The notes below the pieces were generated by a model. It was not told the origin of the DNA. It worked only from the letters and a program-made list of their open reading frames with translations, and searched no databases. A program made the translations under genes and the position numbers. This document shows, one piece after another, positions 12,301 to 22,929 of a stretch of 64,000 nucleotides of DNA. Every line of letters begins with the position of its first letter. Position 1 is the first letter of the stretch. The DNA comes from Isoetes taiwanensis (Eukaryota > Streptophyta > Lycopodiopsida > Isoetales > Isoetaceae): positions 6,448,413-6,512,412 of the forward strand of contig JAJEKV010000003.1 in assembly GCA_021234155.1 (NCBI GenBank). The letters run 5' to 3'.

Positions 12301-12999
12301 GATTCATGGGTCATACCTCTAACCACAGGGCCTGCGCAAGAAGCCTCGAAGTAGAGCCTCTAAAGTGAGCGAGAGCTTTTATACAAGATACCATTGTGGG
12401 TTCAAAGAGGTATCCCAAGAGATCAAACTCAAATAACATCCTAAGCGGTCTTCCACTACCGATTCTAGTTGACCTAGAGTGCATTGAGTGAAAGGGCAAC
12501 TAGTTGGCCAAATATCGAGTTGATATTGGCTCAGTTGACCATGGAAGTTGGTCTCTAGGGTAATTTGGATGATTTGGACGTATCTGAAAAGTGATACCAT
12601 ATTTTGAGTTTGATAGAAAGGCTGGATTGGCCAAATGCTACATTTCCTCGTCATGCCTCTAATAATCATTACTTCTTTTTTTAAATATACAATTGATTAT
12701 ATCTTTATTGGTTTGCTGATCAACCATCCACCTTCTTCCATGTGGCCATCAGTTTATGATCTCTTGTTCTCATTTTAGTCCGATCCATTTTCATAGTGCA
12801 TGCATGACTTTTGCAACTGTAGACCATCATAGAAAATGGATACAATATCATATTGATGCGCTATACTCTAAACCTTTGTAGATCACCAAAGGGACAACTA
12901 AACTATATCCAACACGAAGATTTTGGGCAATGACTAATCCTCTTCCAGAGCCAGGGGATATGGGAATAAGAACATGAAAGGGTGTACACACATATTACT
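12301..12999. other. Non-coding unit DNA (A); counterpart 36,296-36,980
   Basis: AT-rich and collinear with unit B. There are no recognisable domains or RNAs. The sequence lies downstream, on the minus strand, of the exon-like fragment at 13,001-13,191. Confidence 0.5.
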
Positions 13000-13000
13000 G

Positions 13001-13191
13001 AGTTGAAGGATGAACTTGTGCATTTCTTGGGTACGATCTAGGTGTACAACAAGATACTCTGCTTTGTTGTTTTGTAGCAGACCCGCAATGATTGCAAGAG
13101 CATCCCCTGACAGCTCCCCAGAATTCTTGGCAAATTGGATCAAACTCAGTTTAAATGGATCCATCCCTCTCTTTTCGAACTCCCCTCCCAT
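13001..13191 (-). CDS. Exon-like fragment, unknown protein
   Basis: Reading leftwards from ATG at 13,191 gives about 63 codons with ordinary protein composition (MGGEFEKRGMDPFKLSL..., then ALAIIAGLLQNNKAEYLVV and RTQEMHKFIL). The frame runs into GTAATA, a plausible splice donor, near 13,000, and AG dinucleotides lie just upstream of the ATG. In unit B (36,980-37,190) the same DNA has lost the frame at places where A has CAG, CTG or homopolymers. I do not recognise the family. It may be a first exon or a captured gene fragment. Confidence 0.3.
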
Positions 13192-13199
13192 CCTTCCAG

Positions 13200-15589
13200 A
13201 ATGAACACCAAACAAATAGCACAAGAAACACATACCAATTGAATTTACAAGAAAAAAATCAATTTCAATCGCGCACATAAAGGCACATCGGAAAAGAGTA
13301 GTTTTTGGTGCTCATTTGTTGCAAGATCATAGGCCTTTTTTTTTTTTTTTTCGAACTTCGTGATTGAAAATTTTTCTTTTGAAGTTATTGTTATGAAATC
13401 AATGATTGGAAATTTGAAAGATGGGCTTCAAAACGTAATGCACACGCAAATACCAAAAGACAAGTTGGCTGTAAAACATTCACTATTATCAATTATTGTT
13501 TGAAAAAAAAAAAAAGAGATATAAACAAGGATATTACTTCAAAATTGCTAAAGATACAACCAAGAAATTTATCAAAGTTGCAGCAAAAATGAAAATAATG
13601 TCATTAAAGCAAAGCAAAGCTGTGGGCTTTGGCGAGGAAGGAGGCCAAGATCAAATAGAATTGATAATTCAATCAAACATCGGGTTTATGGATTTTGGCT
13701 TGATAATATCAAAATTCCACCAAAAGCGTTAGAGATTTCATGAAGAACACAAGTAATATAATACCTTGATATCTCACATGTTTGCTCTTGTATTTGGATC
13801 AATTCTATTTTGAGATTATGTTTTCTTCTAAAATTATTTCAGGACTTTCTTCTGTATATTTCAGTGCAATTTTTCAGTGACCTATTAATGAATCCACATG
13901 GTTTTCATGAAATGTATTGCATCTCAGTATTTTGGCAGCAGCAGCCTTGCAGTCATGTACGATTAGGTACTTTTTAGACTTAAATCCCATTATGTTTACA
14001 TGTACTTGAATATTACATTTACATCCATCTATTTAAATGTACTTTGAGATAATGAAGCCAAACAATAACATCCTGCATTTTGAATCTTGCATTTGGTCAG
14101 GAAAGCTTACAATCTCTATTCAAAGCTAGAAACAAACAAAAAACAAGCATAAATAACTCAGTCTAGACTCAGAGTCCCTTTTTCCCTTTCAAATCACGAC
14201 ATATTCTTCTCCTTGTTCTTGCAAAAACCGAATGATGAAGTAAAGCGTCGGACTAACATCAACAGCTCGGTAGTTGTTCTTGCATCTAAAAAGCAGATGA
14301 TAACCCCGGTTATGGATTGGTTGTGGATGAAGAAATCCGAAGGCTTGCTTGCAGAGAAAGATGGTAGGCTAGTGTCGGATCGCATGTCTCTGTAGCAGCA
14401 TAACCCTAAATAAGCTTGCATTAAACCGTTTGGATTTTTTTGCTTCTTTGCTCTCAAGTAAACCAGTTCTACTCCAACCTCTTGAAACCACTATCTTGGT
14501 TCCACTCCTCCGCAACCTTGCAAGCTCGCCCTGCCCCTTTTTATACGAAACCAAAGAGCCTTTCAAACTTGCAAGAGAAGCTTCTAGACACTTTTAGAAT
14601 GCAGAGAGGCCCTCTAGAAACTCCAAATTAGGTCCTAGAACGAAAGGAAGCTTCTCGATGCTTCCTAAACTTTTGAAGCTTACATGTGTTTACCATCAGA
14701 GGGTGCGAGATGTGCCATGTGGCATCACCTTGGCTATCGATGGGCGTGACTTTGAGACACTATTTTTCTTTTTCTTATTATATAGGAGGAGGATTATACT
14801 ATTCTAACATTTTCCATTTTCTCATTTCTCTGTTCACCATATTTACACGATGTCATAGACAATTTTGGCTATCTTTCAAATATTTCCTTTCTTTGCACTA
14901 TTTTCTAATTATATAGGATACAAGAATTTAGCCTTGGTGGGCTGGAGCCCCATGCACCCCAGGACCCGAGCCTGAAGTCTTGGCGATTTGGAGAGGGGAC
15001 GAGCATCGATCCTTACATTCCAATAGCAAAGAAAATTGTGATAGTAAAGGTGTTAAATATTCTTACATTGCAATCATGATCTAGTTACGGCCAACAATCA
15101 TACGCCCCAATTCCATATAAAGGGTCCAATTGCCAAAGCCCTTAACATTGAAAGATAGTTACCGATGTTTATGTATTAGTGTCCATCAAATGCAAGACCA
15201 ATTTTGACTATGGCATCGACAACACATTACATGCAAACTGTGTAAAACATCATTGGACTATGAGCGAGGATTACTGTATAGTCCTTTGACAGCTTTATTT
15301 AAGCTCCAATATATGCATGGAAAAGGCTAAAATGTAAAGTTAAGGTTTTGTGATTCAAAAATTAGATGTTGGACAGGTAAGGTTATCGGTCGGCGGTGAT
15401 AACCAAAAAAATGCGGTATCGAGGTTATGCGTCAGAGGCTAGAAATTTGTACGTAAGGGCAAGGCCCTTGAGGGCGAAAAGGCCAGTAGAGCCTTACGTG
15501 CCAAATATATGGCCAGGACATACAAGCGAGGCCCGCATTTTAGCGCTCGAGAGATCAAGACTCGGCGGTTTTTGGCGGTCTATGGCAAA
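13200..15589. other. Non-coding unit DNA (A); counterpart 37,200-39,560
   Basis: Mostly AT-rich and collinear with B, with a T homopolymer near 13,337-13,351 that is longer in B (37,319-37,340). Around 14,560-14,680 there are several GAAGCTTCTAGA-type words that resemble heat-shock elements. Short open frames on both strands at 14,194-14,457 overlap each other and are not kept in unit B. Confidence 0.45.
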
Positions 15590-15809
15590 ACTCTATTCAT
15601 ATCATCGGCCTACATCTACGGAAGGCGATGACACCTAGGAACCAAGCGGTTCAATTAAGAAGCTAGCTGCAAACGGAACAGAAATTGATGCTATGGTGGC
15701 AGCATTATGCAAGCAAGCATGTGAAGCTGCCACATACAAACGGGGCAAATGCTCTCCATGTCTTCTCAAAAATACAGCCGGAAAAGCCATTCCAAAATGT
15801 CACTAATTC
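15590..15809 (+). repeat. Intra-unit repeat ending in an A-run; relatives at 18,185-18,365, 39,570-39,790 and 42,145-42,330
   Basis: The phrase GAAATTGATGCTATGGTGGC and surrounding DNA occurs twice per unit, 2.6 kb apart. In the first copy one plus-strand frame reads KLAANGTEIDAMVAALCKQA and continues with several cysteines, which looks protein-like, but I recognise no family. A 23-base A-run (15,810-15,832; 24 bases at 39,791-39,814) follows the first copy only, so this may be the tail of an old retro-inserted sequence. Confidence 0.5.
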
Positions 15810-15832
15810 AAAAAAAAAAAAAAAAAAAAAAA

Positions 15833-16501
15833 TTGTTAATAATCATTATATATAGGAAGGGACGAAGCCAAGCCATCCAAGAAAGATCCTCTATCGGCAT
15901 CTTGTTGAAATTGTTGTGACTCAAACAACAATTTATTGGATGGAATAGGTCTTCGATTTGGCTATGTCTGCAAGCTCGAGCAAACTTCGGCGATGTATTA
16001 CGCAAAGAAATTCACAAATTTTCTACCTCAAAAGCCAAGCCATCCAAGATAGATCCTTTATCGGCATCTGTTGAAATTGTTGTGATGATTAAGTTTGTCT
16101 ATCTCCATCGTTTCAATAATTTCTTCTTTCCATCCCCTATTTCTTAGCCTTTTACGCAATGTCACGCAAATAACCATTTGACTCAAACAATGATTTATTG
16201 GATGGAATAGATCTTGACTTGTAAGAAGCAAAAAGAAAATCTTACGCTTCAACAAAAACAAAATTCTCACGCCCACTCTAGAGATCAAGACTCGAGTAGT
16301 TTTGGCGGAGTCTATGGCCCGGTATGGTAAGATGCCTAGGTAGATAGATTTATTTTGAAGATAGATTTTGAAGATAGATATTCTTGTTGAGAAAATGAAG
16401 TCCACAGTTTTTTCTAAGTGGATAAAACCTATGCTAGATCTAGACAAAGCTTCTGCATTTCTGATCGTAGGTTCAACCGTAACCCTCATGTTTTGTGCCT
16501 T
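15833..16501. other. Loose direct duplication (A); counterpart 39,815-40,493
   Basis: A phrase starting AAGCCATCCAAGA.AGATCC and ending TTTATTGGATGGAATAG occurs twice, at about 15,870-15,950 and 16,030-16,210, the second time with extra DNA inside. Minus-strand open frames span it but differ between units, and I identify no protein family. Confidence 0.45.
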
Positions 16502-16941
16502 AGGACTATGGTAGGTGGCACTAGGATGGTGAGGCTAAAAAGCCATGCCCCTAGAGTTGCCCCTAGGACCTAGACTTCCTAAGGCGGGATTAAATCCTGT
16601 CTATAAAGTGTGCATGTAAGGCAAAAGTTTTATCCAACGGATGTGTGGTGAGTTGGTATAGGCCTAGTAATGCCAAAATAAATGTACATTTGGTCATGGG
16701 TTCAAATTTTGCCAGTTTCATTTATATTTGGAAGTTGGTTACTAGGGGTATACGATGATGATCCCTGACGTGGTAGAACTTAAAAGCCTATCGTCAGGTA
16801 GAACTTAAAAGCCTATATGCGTCCTCCACTTTGGTTGTCGCAAGACTGTGGGATAAACTAGCTAGTCTGTACAAGATTAGTCTAGTATGGACCTTAAATA
16901 AAATAATAAAAAATCAATGGGACTATGGTAGGTGGCACTAG
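16502..16941 (+). mobile_element. SINE-like element, copy 1 of a local cluster (unit A)
   Basis: The body contains a tRNA-like segment, GAGTTGGTATAGGCC followed by GGTTCAAAT at 16,699, at spacing typical of pol III A and B boxes, and ends with AT-rich AAATAAAATAATAAAAA. It is framed by a 23-base direct repeat beginning GGACTATGGTAGG (16,504-16,526 and 16,919-16,941), unusually long for a target duplication, so the frame may instead come from tandem recombination. The B counterpart is at about 40,494-40,898. Confidence 0.5.
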
Positions 16942-17329
16942 GCAAGCAACCCTGAATGTTACCAACATGCCCAACACACTTAAGACACCTTATGCAATTC
17001 GTAATTATTATATTTAAGAAGTTAGAAGTGACTTGTATATGCAAGGATCATAGGACATACTCACGGGGAGACCCAAAAACTCGGGGATTAGACATGCTTC
17101 TAAGAGGAGAAGGAGAAGGAGAATAACTTGGTGAAGCACTTACTTAAGCAGGGACATCTTTATACCTAGGGATGAATGAACTACGTACCAAAATTTATGA
17201 CAAAAACTGGCGGATGATTAGTTTAAATTTGTTGGTTGAATTGGTCAATCAAAAATAAAATTATGCGAGAAAAGAAATTGATCAACTTCATGTCTATGAA
17301 GAATAACACTGAACCCAAAACCCGGTAAG
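16942..17329. repeat. ~385-bp block, copy within the SINE cluster (A)
   Basis: This block, from CAAGCAACCC to the GGTAAG at its right end, is nearly identical to 19,937-20,315 in the same unit. Here it sits between two SINE-like copies, replacing the short join seen between copies 2 and 3. Unit B has the same arrangement at about 40,898-41,285 and 43,655-44,038, so the transfer predates the large duplication. Confidence 0.8.
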
Positions 17330-17672
17330 AAAAAAAAAGCCATGCCCTAGAGTTGTCCCTAGGACCTAGACTTCCCTAAAGGCGGGATTAAATCACGCCT
17401 ACAAAGTGTGCATGTAAGGCAAAAGTTTGCGAGCGGATGTGTGATGAGTTGGTATAGGCCTAATAATGTCAAAATAAATGTACATTTGGTCATGGGTTCA
17501 AACCTTGTCGGTGTCATTTATAATTGGAAGTTGGTTACTATGGCGTGGTAGCCTCCACTTTTGGCTGCCCTTAAGGCTATGGGATAAACTAGCTAGTCGT
17601 ACAACATTAGTCTAGTATGGACCTTAAGCGAAGTAATGAAAAATCAATGGGACTATGGTAGGTGGCACTAGG
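17330..17672 (+). mobile_element. SINE-like element, copy 2, with partial copy 3 to ~17,795
   Basis: This copy repeats the body of copy 1, with a better B box (GGTTCAAACC, 17,495-17,504), and again ends in ATGAAAAATCAATG followed by the GGACTATGGTAGG repeat. A third, 3'-truncated body follows at once and stops at GGATGTGTGGTGAACC. The three form a small tandem cluster, repeated in unit B at about 41,287-41,745. Confidence 0.5.
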
Positions 17673-17795
17673 ATGGTGAGGCTAAAAGCCATGCCCCTAG
17701 GACCTAGACTTCCTAAGGCGGGATTAAATCCTGCCTACAAAGTGTGCATGTAAGGCAAAAGTTTTGCCCAACGGATGTGTGGTGAACCCTAAAAT

Positions 17796-19106
17796 CGAAG
17801 AACACTAAATCGACAATTCCACTAGCCGTAGCTCCAACTTTGTTCTAGAATTGCCCAAATTCCTGAAAATCACTAGGGATTAGCTTTCTACCGATTTTGG
17901 CCTGCATTAGCTCGATTTTTAGGTTCTGATAGTTCAGATTTTTATTGTCCATGCATCGTTGCGAGTGTTTTTCACAAATCTGGCTCCATTCTGCGCGAAT
18001 CTACTAATGAATCGTTCTAAACCGAGCACCCGTTGAAGCAGCAAGAACCGTAATTTTTTTTGTTCGACATTTTTTTGCAACGTGGCTTCGACGTGGCGAT
18101 GGCCAAGATCTTGGTCAACCCCCGACCAAAAGCAGGTTGCTTGCCAGTTTCGGAGAAAAAGAATGTCAAAATCTTGAGAAAAGCACAAAACTCTATTCAT
18201 ATGCATCATTCTACATCTCTGGAAGGGCAATGATTTTCAATTAAAAGCTAGCGCAAAGCGAAGCGAAATTGATGCTATGGTGGCGGCGTTACGCAAGAAA
18301 GCGCGTGAAGGTGGCACATACAAGCGAGGCAAATGCTATCACGTCTTACCAGAAAAGTCACTAATTCCAAAAATCTTTTTGCTAGTAATCATATATATCG
18401 GAAGAATTATACTATTCTAACATTTTCCATTCTCATTTCTCTATTCACCATATTGTTCACCATATTTACAACCATGTTATAAACAATTTTGGAAATATTT
18501 CCTTTCAATGCAAAATGTGATGGCGTTTCATGTCTATAATGACACTTTCCTTAAAGCCTCAAATAAGAGAAAATATGCCCCATTATTTTCTGCTCTTAAA
18601 ATACGAGTGATTTTTAAGAATCTCCATGTAGAAAGTTATAATCACTTTACTATGAACAGAGCAGTATCCAAGCGCAGTACTCAAGTCACTCCAGCAAACA
18701 TCTTCATGTTAGTGCAATGAAATCCAGGAATAGAATGTTTGAACAAACACATGGACAACATGATTATCTATGCAGCCAACTAAGACTCACGTAGGAGAGC
18801 TAATTGCAAATATATATTGATGCTCAAAAGTCACATCCTGCAAAATGCAAAAAGTAACAAGAGTCATGCAAATGAGCTCAATGAAGTGCCCAACATAATA
18901 TCATTGACATAAAGAAAGAGGCAAACAAAGTAGATAACATGAACTTAGACTAAGACAGCCTAGTAACTCTGGGAGCATAGATATTTGTCCAAGGTCTTAC
19001 ATTAAGTATGCAAACTGGCTGCCATTGGCACTGTCTCCTCCTTAGCCATTACAACCAACCTCCATTGAGTAAAGAATTGAAAATATTAGTGGAGAAACTT
19101 CCTATT
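17796..19106. other. Non-coding unit DNA (A); counterpart 41,746-43,075
   Basis: Collinear with unit B. It contains the second copy of the GAAATTGATGCTATGG repeat (18,185-18,365). The minus-strand frame at 17,934-18,230 is open, but its B partner is not and no domain is evident. Confidence 0.45.
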
Positions 19107-19388
19107 GGGTAAAAGCATGTTAGGGTGTCCCTTAAAAAGTATTATTTAGTGACAAAAAAAGTACCTAAAAGGTACCGAATTTGGAGTCTTGGGTACAATG
19201 TAATAATATCTCAATAAATGGTAAAACTTTTTTAGCATTGCCCCCATCAATATTTCTTTATCTTAACTTTGAATATTAATGACTTTTATCTTGGATATTT
19301 GTACTAGTTTTAATGAAAATAAAAATGAAAAAAAGTACCGTACCTAACTTTTGCGGGGTTCCAAAAGTGGTACACTAACTTTTACCCA
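19107..19388. mobile_element. Small TIR element (MITE-like), 282 bp
   Basis: Unit A carries 282 bp that unit B lacks (B reads TATTAAGTATGG at 43,071-43,082). The insert begins GGGTAAAAGCATGTTAGGGTG and ends, as reverse complement, GGGTAAAAGTTAGTGTACCAC, so it has imperfect terminal inverted repeats of about 20 bp. There is no coding capacity. The target duplication cannot be read cleanly; TTA would fit B but not A as written, so the superfamily is left open. Confidence 0.65.
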
Positions 19389-19830
19389 CTATGGTAAAAT
19401 TAACATGCCCCCCCATCAATATTCACCTCACTTGGAATAATTCGACAACTTACACTAACTTACACACACAATTTGCGGCACACAATTTTCATAACATTTC
19501 GGTAGTAGTGATGCCAATCTAGATAGGCCTATTTCATCGGGGCGCACAAAATAGAAGCATGTATCAAATCCATCATCTCTCAATGAATGGAGATATAAAT
19601 GGATGTAAAGAAAGATATGTCTATCACTAAAAGGAAAAATACACAAGAAAACTTTGATCTAATTCAGCTGACCCCTCGAGGTGAGATGCGGACACATGCC
19701 TGCAACTACTGCGGTTATTATAGCCAAATGTTTATTTCTAAAATAAATCAAAGCGAGAACACATCAAAATCTTAGCATTTGAAGCACTAAACTTTATCGT
19801 CCTAGCAAAATGCCTTTGGTTGGGCGATAC

Positions 19831-19945
19831 TTTCTCGATCATTTCTGTACCAAGCATCCAAGAGCCACCTTTATGGTAAGGCACAAAGCACTGAAGCCTT
19901 TTAATATATTCTTTTGAAACAAGAGGCTCTACCACGCAAGCAACC
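19831..19945 (-). CDS. Exon-like fragment, unknown protein
   Basis: After a minus-strand acceptor (ACATTCAG) an open frame reads VACVVEPLVSKEYIKRLQC and then VPYHKGGSWMLGTEMIEK, ending at a possible donor GTATCG. The composition looks like real coding sequence. A second exon-like stretch on the same strand at about 19,490-19,600 reads DDGFDTCFYFVRPDEIGL. Unit B keeps the DNA (43,540-43,655) with frame breaks. I recognise no family. Together they suggest the remains of one minus-strand gene between about 19.4 and 20.8 kb. Confidence 0.3.
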
Positions 19946-20315
19946 CTGAATGTTACCAACATGCCCAACACACTTGAGACACCTTATGCAATCCGTAATT
20001 ATTATATTTAAGAAGTTAGAAGTGACCTGTATGCAACAGGATCATAGGACATACTCACGGGGAGACCCAAAAAACTCAGGGATTAGACATGCTTCTAAGA
20101 GGAGAAGGAGAAGGAGAATATGATTGAAGCACTTACTTACTTAGGGACATCTTTATACCTAGGGATGAATGAACTACGTACCAAAATTTATGACAAACTG
20201 GCGGATGATTAGTTTAAATTTGTTGGTTGACTTGGTCAATCAAAAATAAAATTATGCGAGAAAAGAAATTGATCAACTTCATGTCTATGAAGAATAACTG
20301 AACCCAAAACCGGTA
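19937..20315. repeat. ~385-bp block, probable source copy (A)
   Basis: Here the same block lies in what reads as minus-strand intron DNA: its left edge is at ACATTCAG-G, a good splice acceptor on the minus strand, followed by an open exon-like frame (19,831-19,945). In the other copy that exon is absent, so this is the likelier original location. Confidence 0.6.
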
Positions 20316-20619
20316 AGACTTGGGCTACCTAAAAGCGGTATACCTACTTGGTGTCAGTTTTATTTGCTCCGCATGATCCAGACAAAAACGCAACTAATAA
20401 CCTGCATAAGGTTTCAGTTGTAAGTCACAATTGCAAACCAGAAATGGGCAACATAAAACAAATTCCGCCTTGCTTGCTTTCATCTTTGAATCCTCTAGGC
20501 GCCCATAAACCCTAAAAATTTCGACTTTTAATCTTGCCTTAAAGTCATTTGCGAAGCGGCATTTCTTGATTTCTTTGATTCAACCCTAGCTGATCTTGCG
20601 GTCGATTCGGACCATTTTT

Positions 20620-20765
20620 GTGATTATTTGCCTTATCCAAGCAAGCTGTGAGCTCTGCCGGGGAGATACCAGCTTGTAACTTCTGAGGAGGAAGAAAAAA
20701 ACCCTTTTCAAAATCCGGATAAAAAGCATGGCGGAAGAAATTTATAGGGCAAAAGGTTAAAAGGT
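20620..20765 (-). repeat. Promoter/first-exon-like block, copy A1
   Basis: This ~130-bp block occurs twice per unit: here and at 21,605-21,735, and in B at 44,345-44,470 and 46,890-47,015. On the minus strand it begins with a TATA-like CCTATAAATTTC, then a start-codon region (GCCATGCTTTTTATCC), then GGCAGAGCTCACAG and GGATAAGGCAAATAATC. In unit B the second copy leads directly, on the minus strand, into the BTB relic, suggesting that the block is the 5' end of a gene that was duplicated locally. Confidence 0.55.
20740..20747 (-). promoter_or_regulatory. TATA-like box for the minus-strand block
   Basis: TATAAATT on the minus strand lies about 15-25 bp upstream of the first ATG of the block and is kept in all four copies of the block. 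That conservation is the main reason for listing it. Confidence 0.3.
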
Positions 20766-20813
20766 ACAAAGAAATTTATCAGCGGCCCGGAAGGCCGCGC
20801 CCTTGAACATTCT

Positions 20814-20836
20814 CTTCACTTCACTTCACTTCACTT
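20814..20836 (+). repeat. TTCAC microsatellite
   Basis: Four tandem TTCAC units; the same array is at about 44,520-44,541 in unit B. Confidence 0.8.
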
Positions 20837-21604
20837 GGATTTCAACTCGGATAAGCGAGGGTTTTGCGGGGTTTTCGAGCAAAAAAGCCAATAGTGAGAA
20901 GCTCAAGTCATTCAACTGCATTATGTAATGTCTACGATGCGGTCCTATTCACGGGGATTCTTTCTTCAACAACTAAGGTTTTCGATAGCTAAATATGTAA
21001 TTAGCACCATGTTTATTTGAAATTTTTAATTTCTTATCGCATTTTCTTATCACCTTGTGAGTTCAAAGTTTTTATTATTCCACCACTTCTCATCACCTTG
21101 TGCTTATGGGAAGGTGCGAGGTGCTAAACTAAAATTATATATTTGATGTTGATTTTTGTATCAAAGGGAGTCGGACCTAGCATTTCTAGAAAAGAGGTTC
21201 ATTTCAAAGCGTTAGATATTGGCATCAAAGCTTGACCCTTGAAGCCAAATTATATGACTTAAGCGTTGTTATCACATTATAGGCAACCAAACTATTTCCT
21301 CCTCCTTCAATTTCATTCCTTCATGCTTTGCTATCTTATTCATCCTCAAGCCTTTCCAATCCATCCCACTCTGCCCGCTCAGACCACTCTGTTGCTCCAA
21401 GCTCCTTCAATTATTTGTATTCATCATCTTTAGACTCAACAAAGACAGAATAATCTACCAGATCCTCTAGATATGCATCTGAACTTCCCGCTTTACCTCT
21501 TTCTTTTATCTTTTCACTTATTGCCTAAAGAATAGTACATGCGAAACATGCCTCTTCTCTATTTGCCCGATTGATAGTCCGCGTCTGACCTTGGCAAGCT
21601 GTGA
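20837..21604. other. Non-coding unit DNA (A); counterpart 44,542-45,308
   Basis: Collinear with unit B and AT-rich. No convincing gene is seen. At 21,590-21,601 unit A joins CTTGGCAA directly to CTGTGATTTTTT, whereas unit B has 1.58 kb at this point. Confidence 0.5.
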
Positions 21605-21841
21605 TTTTTTGTGATTATTTGCCTTATCAAGCAGCGTGAGCTGCCGAGGGAGATACCCATTTGTAACTTCTACGGAGGAAGAAAGAAACCCTTTTCCAAA
21701 ATCCGGCCGGAAGAAATTTATAGGGCAAAAGGTAAAAGATAGAGGTTAAATTGGAAAAAGATAGAAGTAGGGTAATTATAAGAAGTCCAAGGCTATAAGC
21801 ACCACCAACAAATAAGCAAACAACCGAATCTGCTTCATTTC

Positions 21842-22096
21842 ATGGCAAGCAAGAAGGTTATGGTTTTCTTTTTGTTTTCATTATTATTATGTGTCTCCTT
21901 AGCACAAGGCGCGCCACCACGATACTTTTCGACCCAAAAATTACTTCAAAAAATATAGTCAATAACAATAATGGTTTATTCGGTTTGGAGATTGATGGGG
22001 CTTCGGGCTCAACGCACTGGAGCAGGGAAGCAAGTGGATTTCAAAGGTGAATGTTTCCCTTTTGAGTCTTGTGGGGATTTGATGGAAGAGCCTTGA
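21842..22096 (+). CDS. Small secreted peptide, copy A (frame broken once)
   Basis: ATG at 21,842 opens a classic signal peptide: MASKKVMV, then a hydrophobic core FFLFSLLLCVSLA and a cleavage-like AQG. The frame then meets a run of six A at about 21,955 followed by a stop. If the run is miscounted by one, the frame continues through a polar stretch (NIVNNNNGLFG), an acidic or basic middle and a short end GECFPFESCGDLMEEP with two cysteines, stopping at TGA 22,094-22,096. The total is about 85 residues. A TATA-like TATAAGC lies ~48 bp upstream. I do not recognise the family; it looks like a small secreted peptide or precursor. No intron is needed. Confidence 0.5.
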
Positions 22097-22929
22097 GATT
22101 AGGCGGAAGTGGCGGGCTATAGAAGGTTTATAATTTTGTTTCATAGGAGGTTTATAGTTTTGTTTCATCGGAGGCCACATTATAATTATTGTTGATAATG
22201 TTGCCATAATAGACTTTCAATGCTTCTCATATAGATTATTTTTAATGAAATAATTTTCAAAGTTCACTTTCCCTTATACATTAGAGAAACTTACAAAATA
22301 CTCTTAATTATTGACTAAAATATCAAAAAGCTTTTGCGTTTACAAAATTCTTAAACAAATCCTAATTTAATTTAAAATTTCCCAACTTGCCCATTTTTCC
22401 TAACAATACTTCTTGCATAACTTGGATAGGTGGAATTACATTTCTAAAGGGTGATATTGAAGCATAATTAAGGGCTAGTTTGAATGTATATGGATGTTCA
22501 CGCATTACACCTTTACAAAAGAATATCATAGAAGATAAGAACTCGTATATAATTGTAGGGATTGGATGTCTGTAAAGGGTGATATTGAAGCACAAAAGAT
22601 AAGCAATTAAGGGCTAGTTTGAATGTATGTGGATGACCACTCACACCTTTTCAAAAGTAATGTCGTAGAAGATGAGAACTCGTAGTATCATTATAGGGAC
22701 AAAATGGATAGAGCCCATGCAAATAACGAAAGAGAATTTCTCCATTTAATTGGTCTAATCCTAGACCCATAAATGGCACATGCTATTTATATTCAAATCT
22801 GGTATATAGCATGAAATTTAAGATACCATTATCTTAACATATATAAACAAGAAATTTAATGCGTCCTACGGTGCATGTTCGGGGATTTTAGCATGTTCCT
22901 ACGTGCAAGTTCTTGTATCGTGCCCTACA

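Noticed and set aside
16058-16489. 143-codon minus-strand frame with a GWKEEI segment resembling the small export factor ENY2
   Set aside because: Only a few residues agree, the following sequence diverges and the frame is different in unit B.
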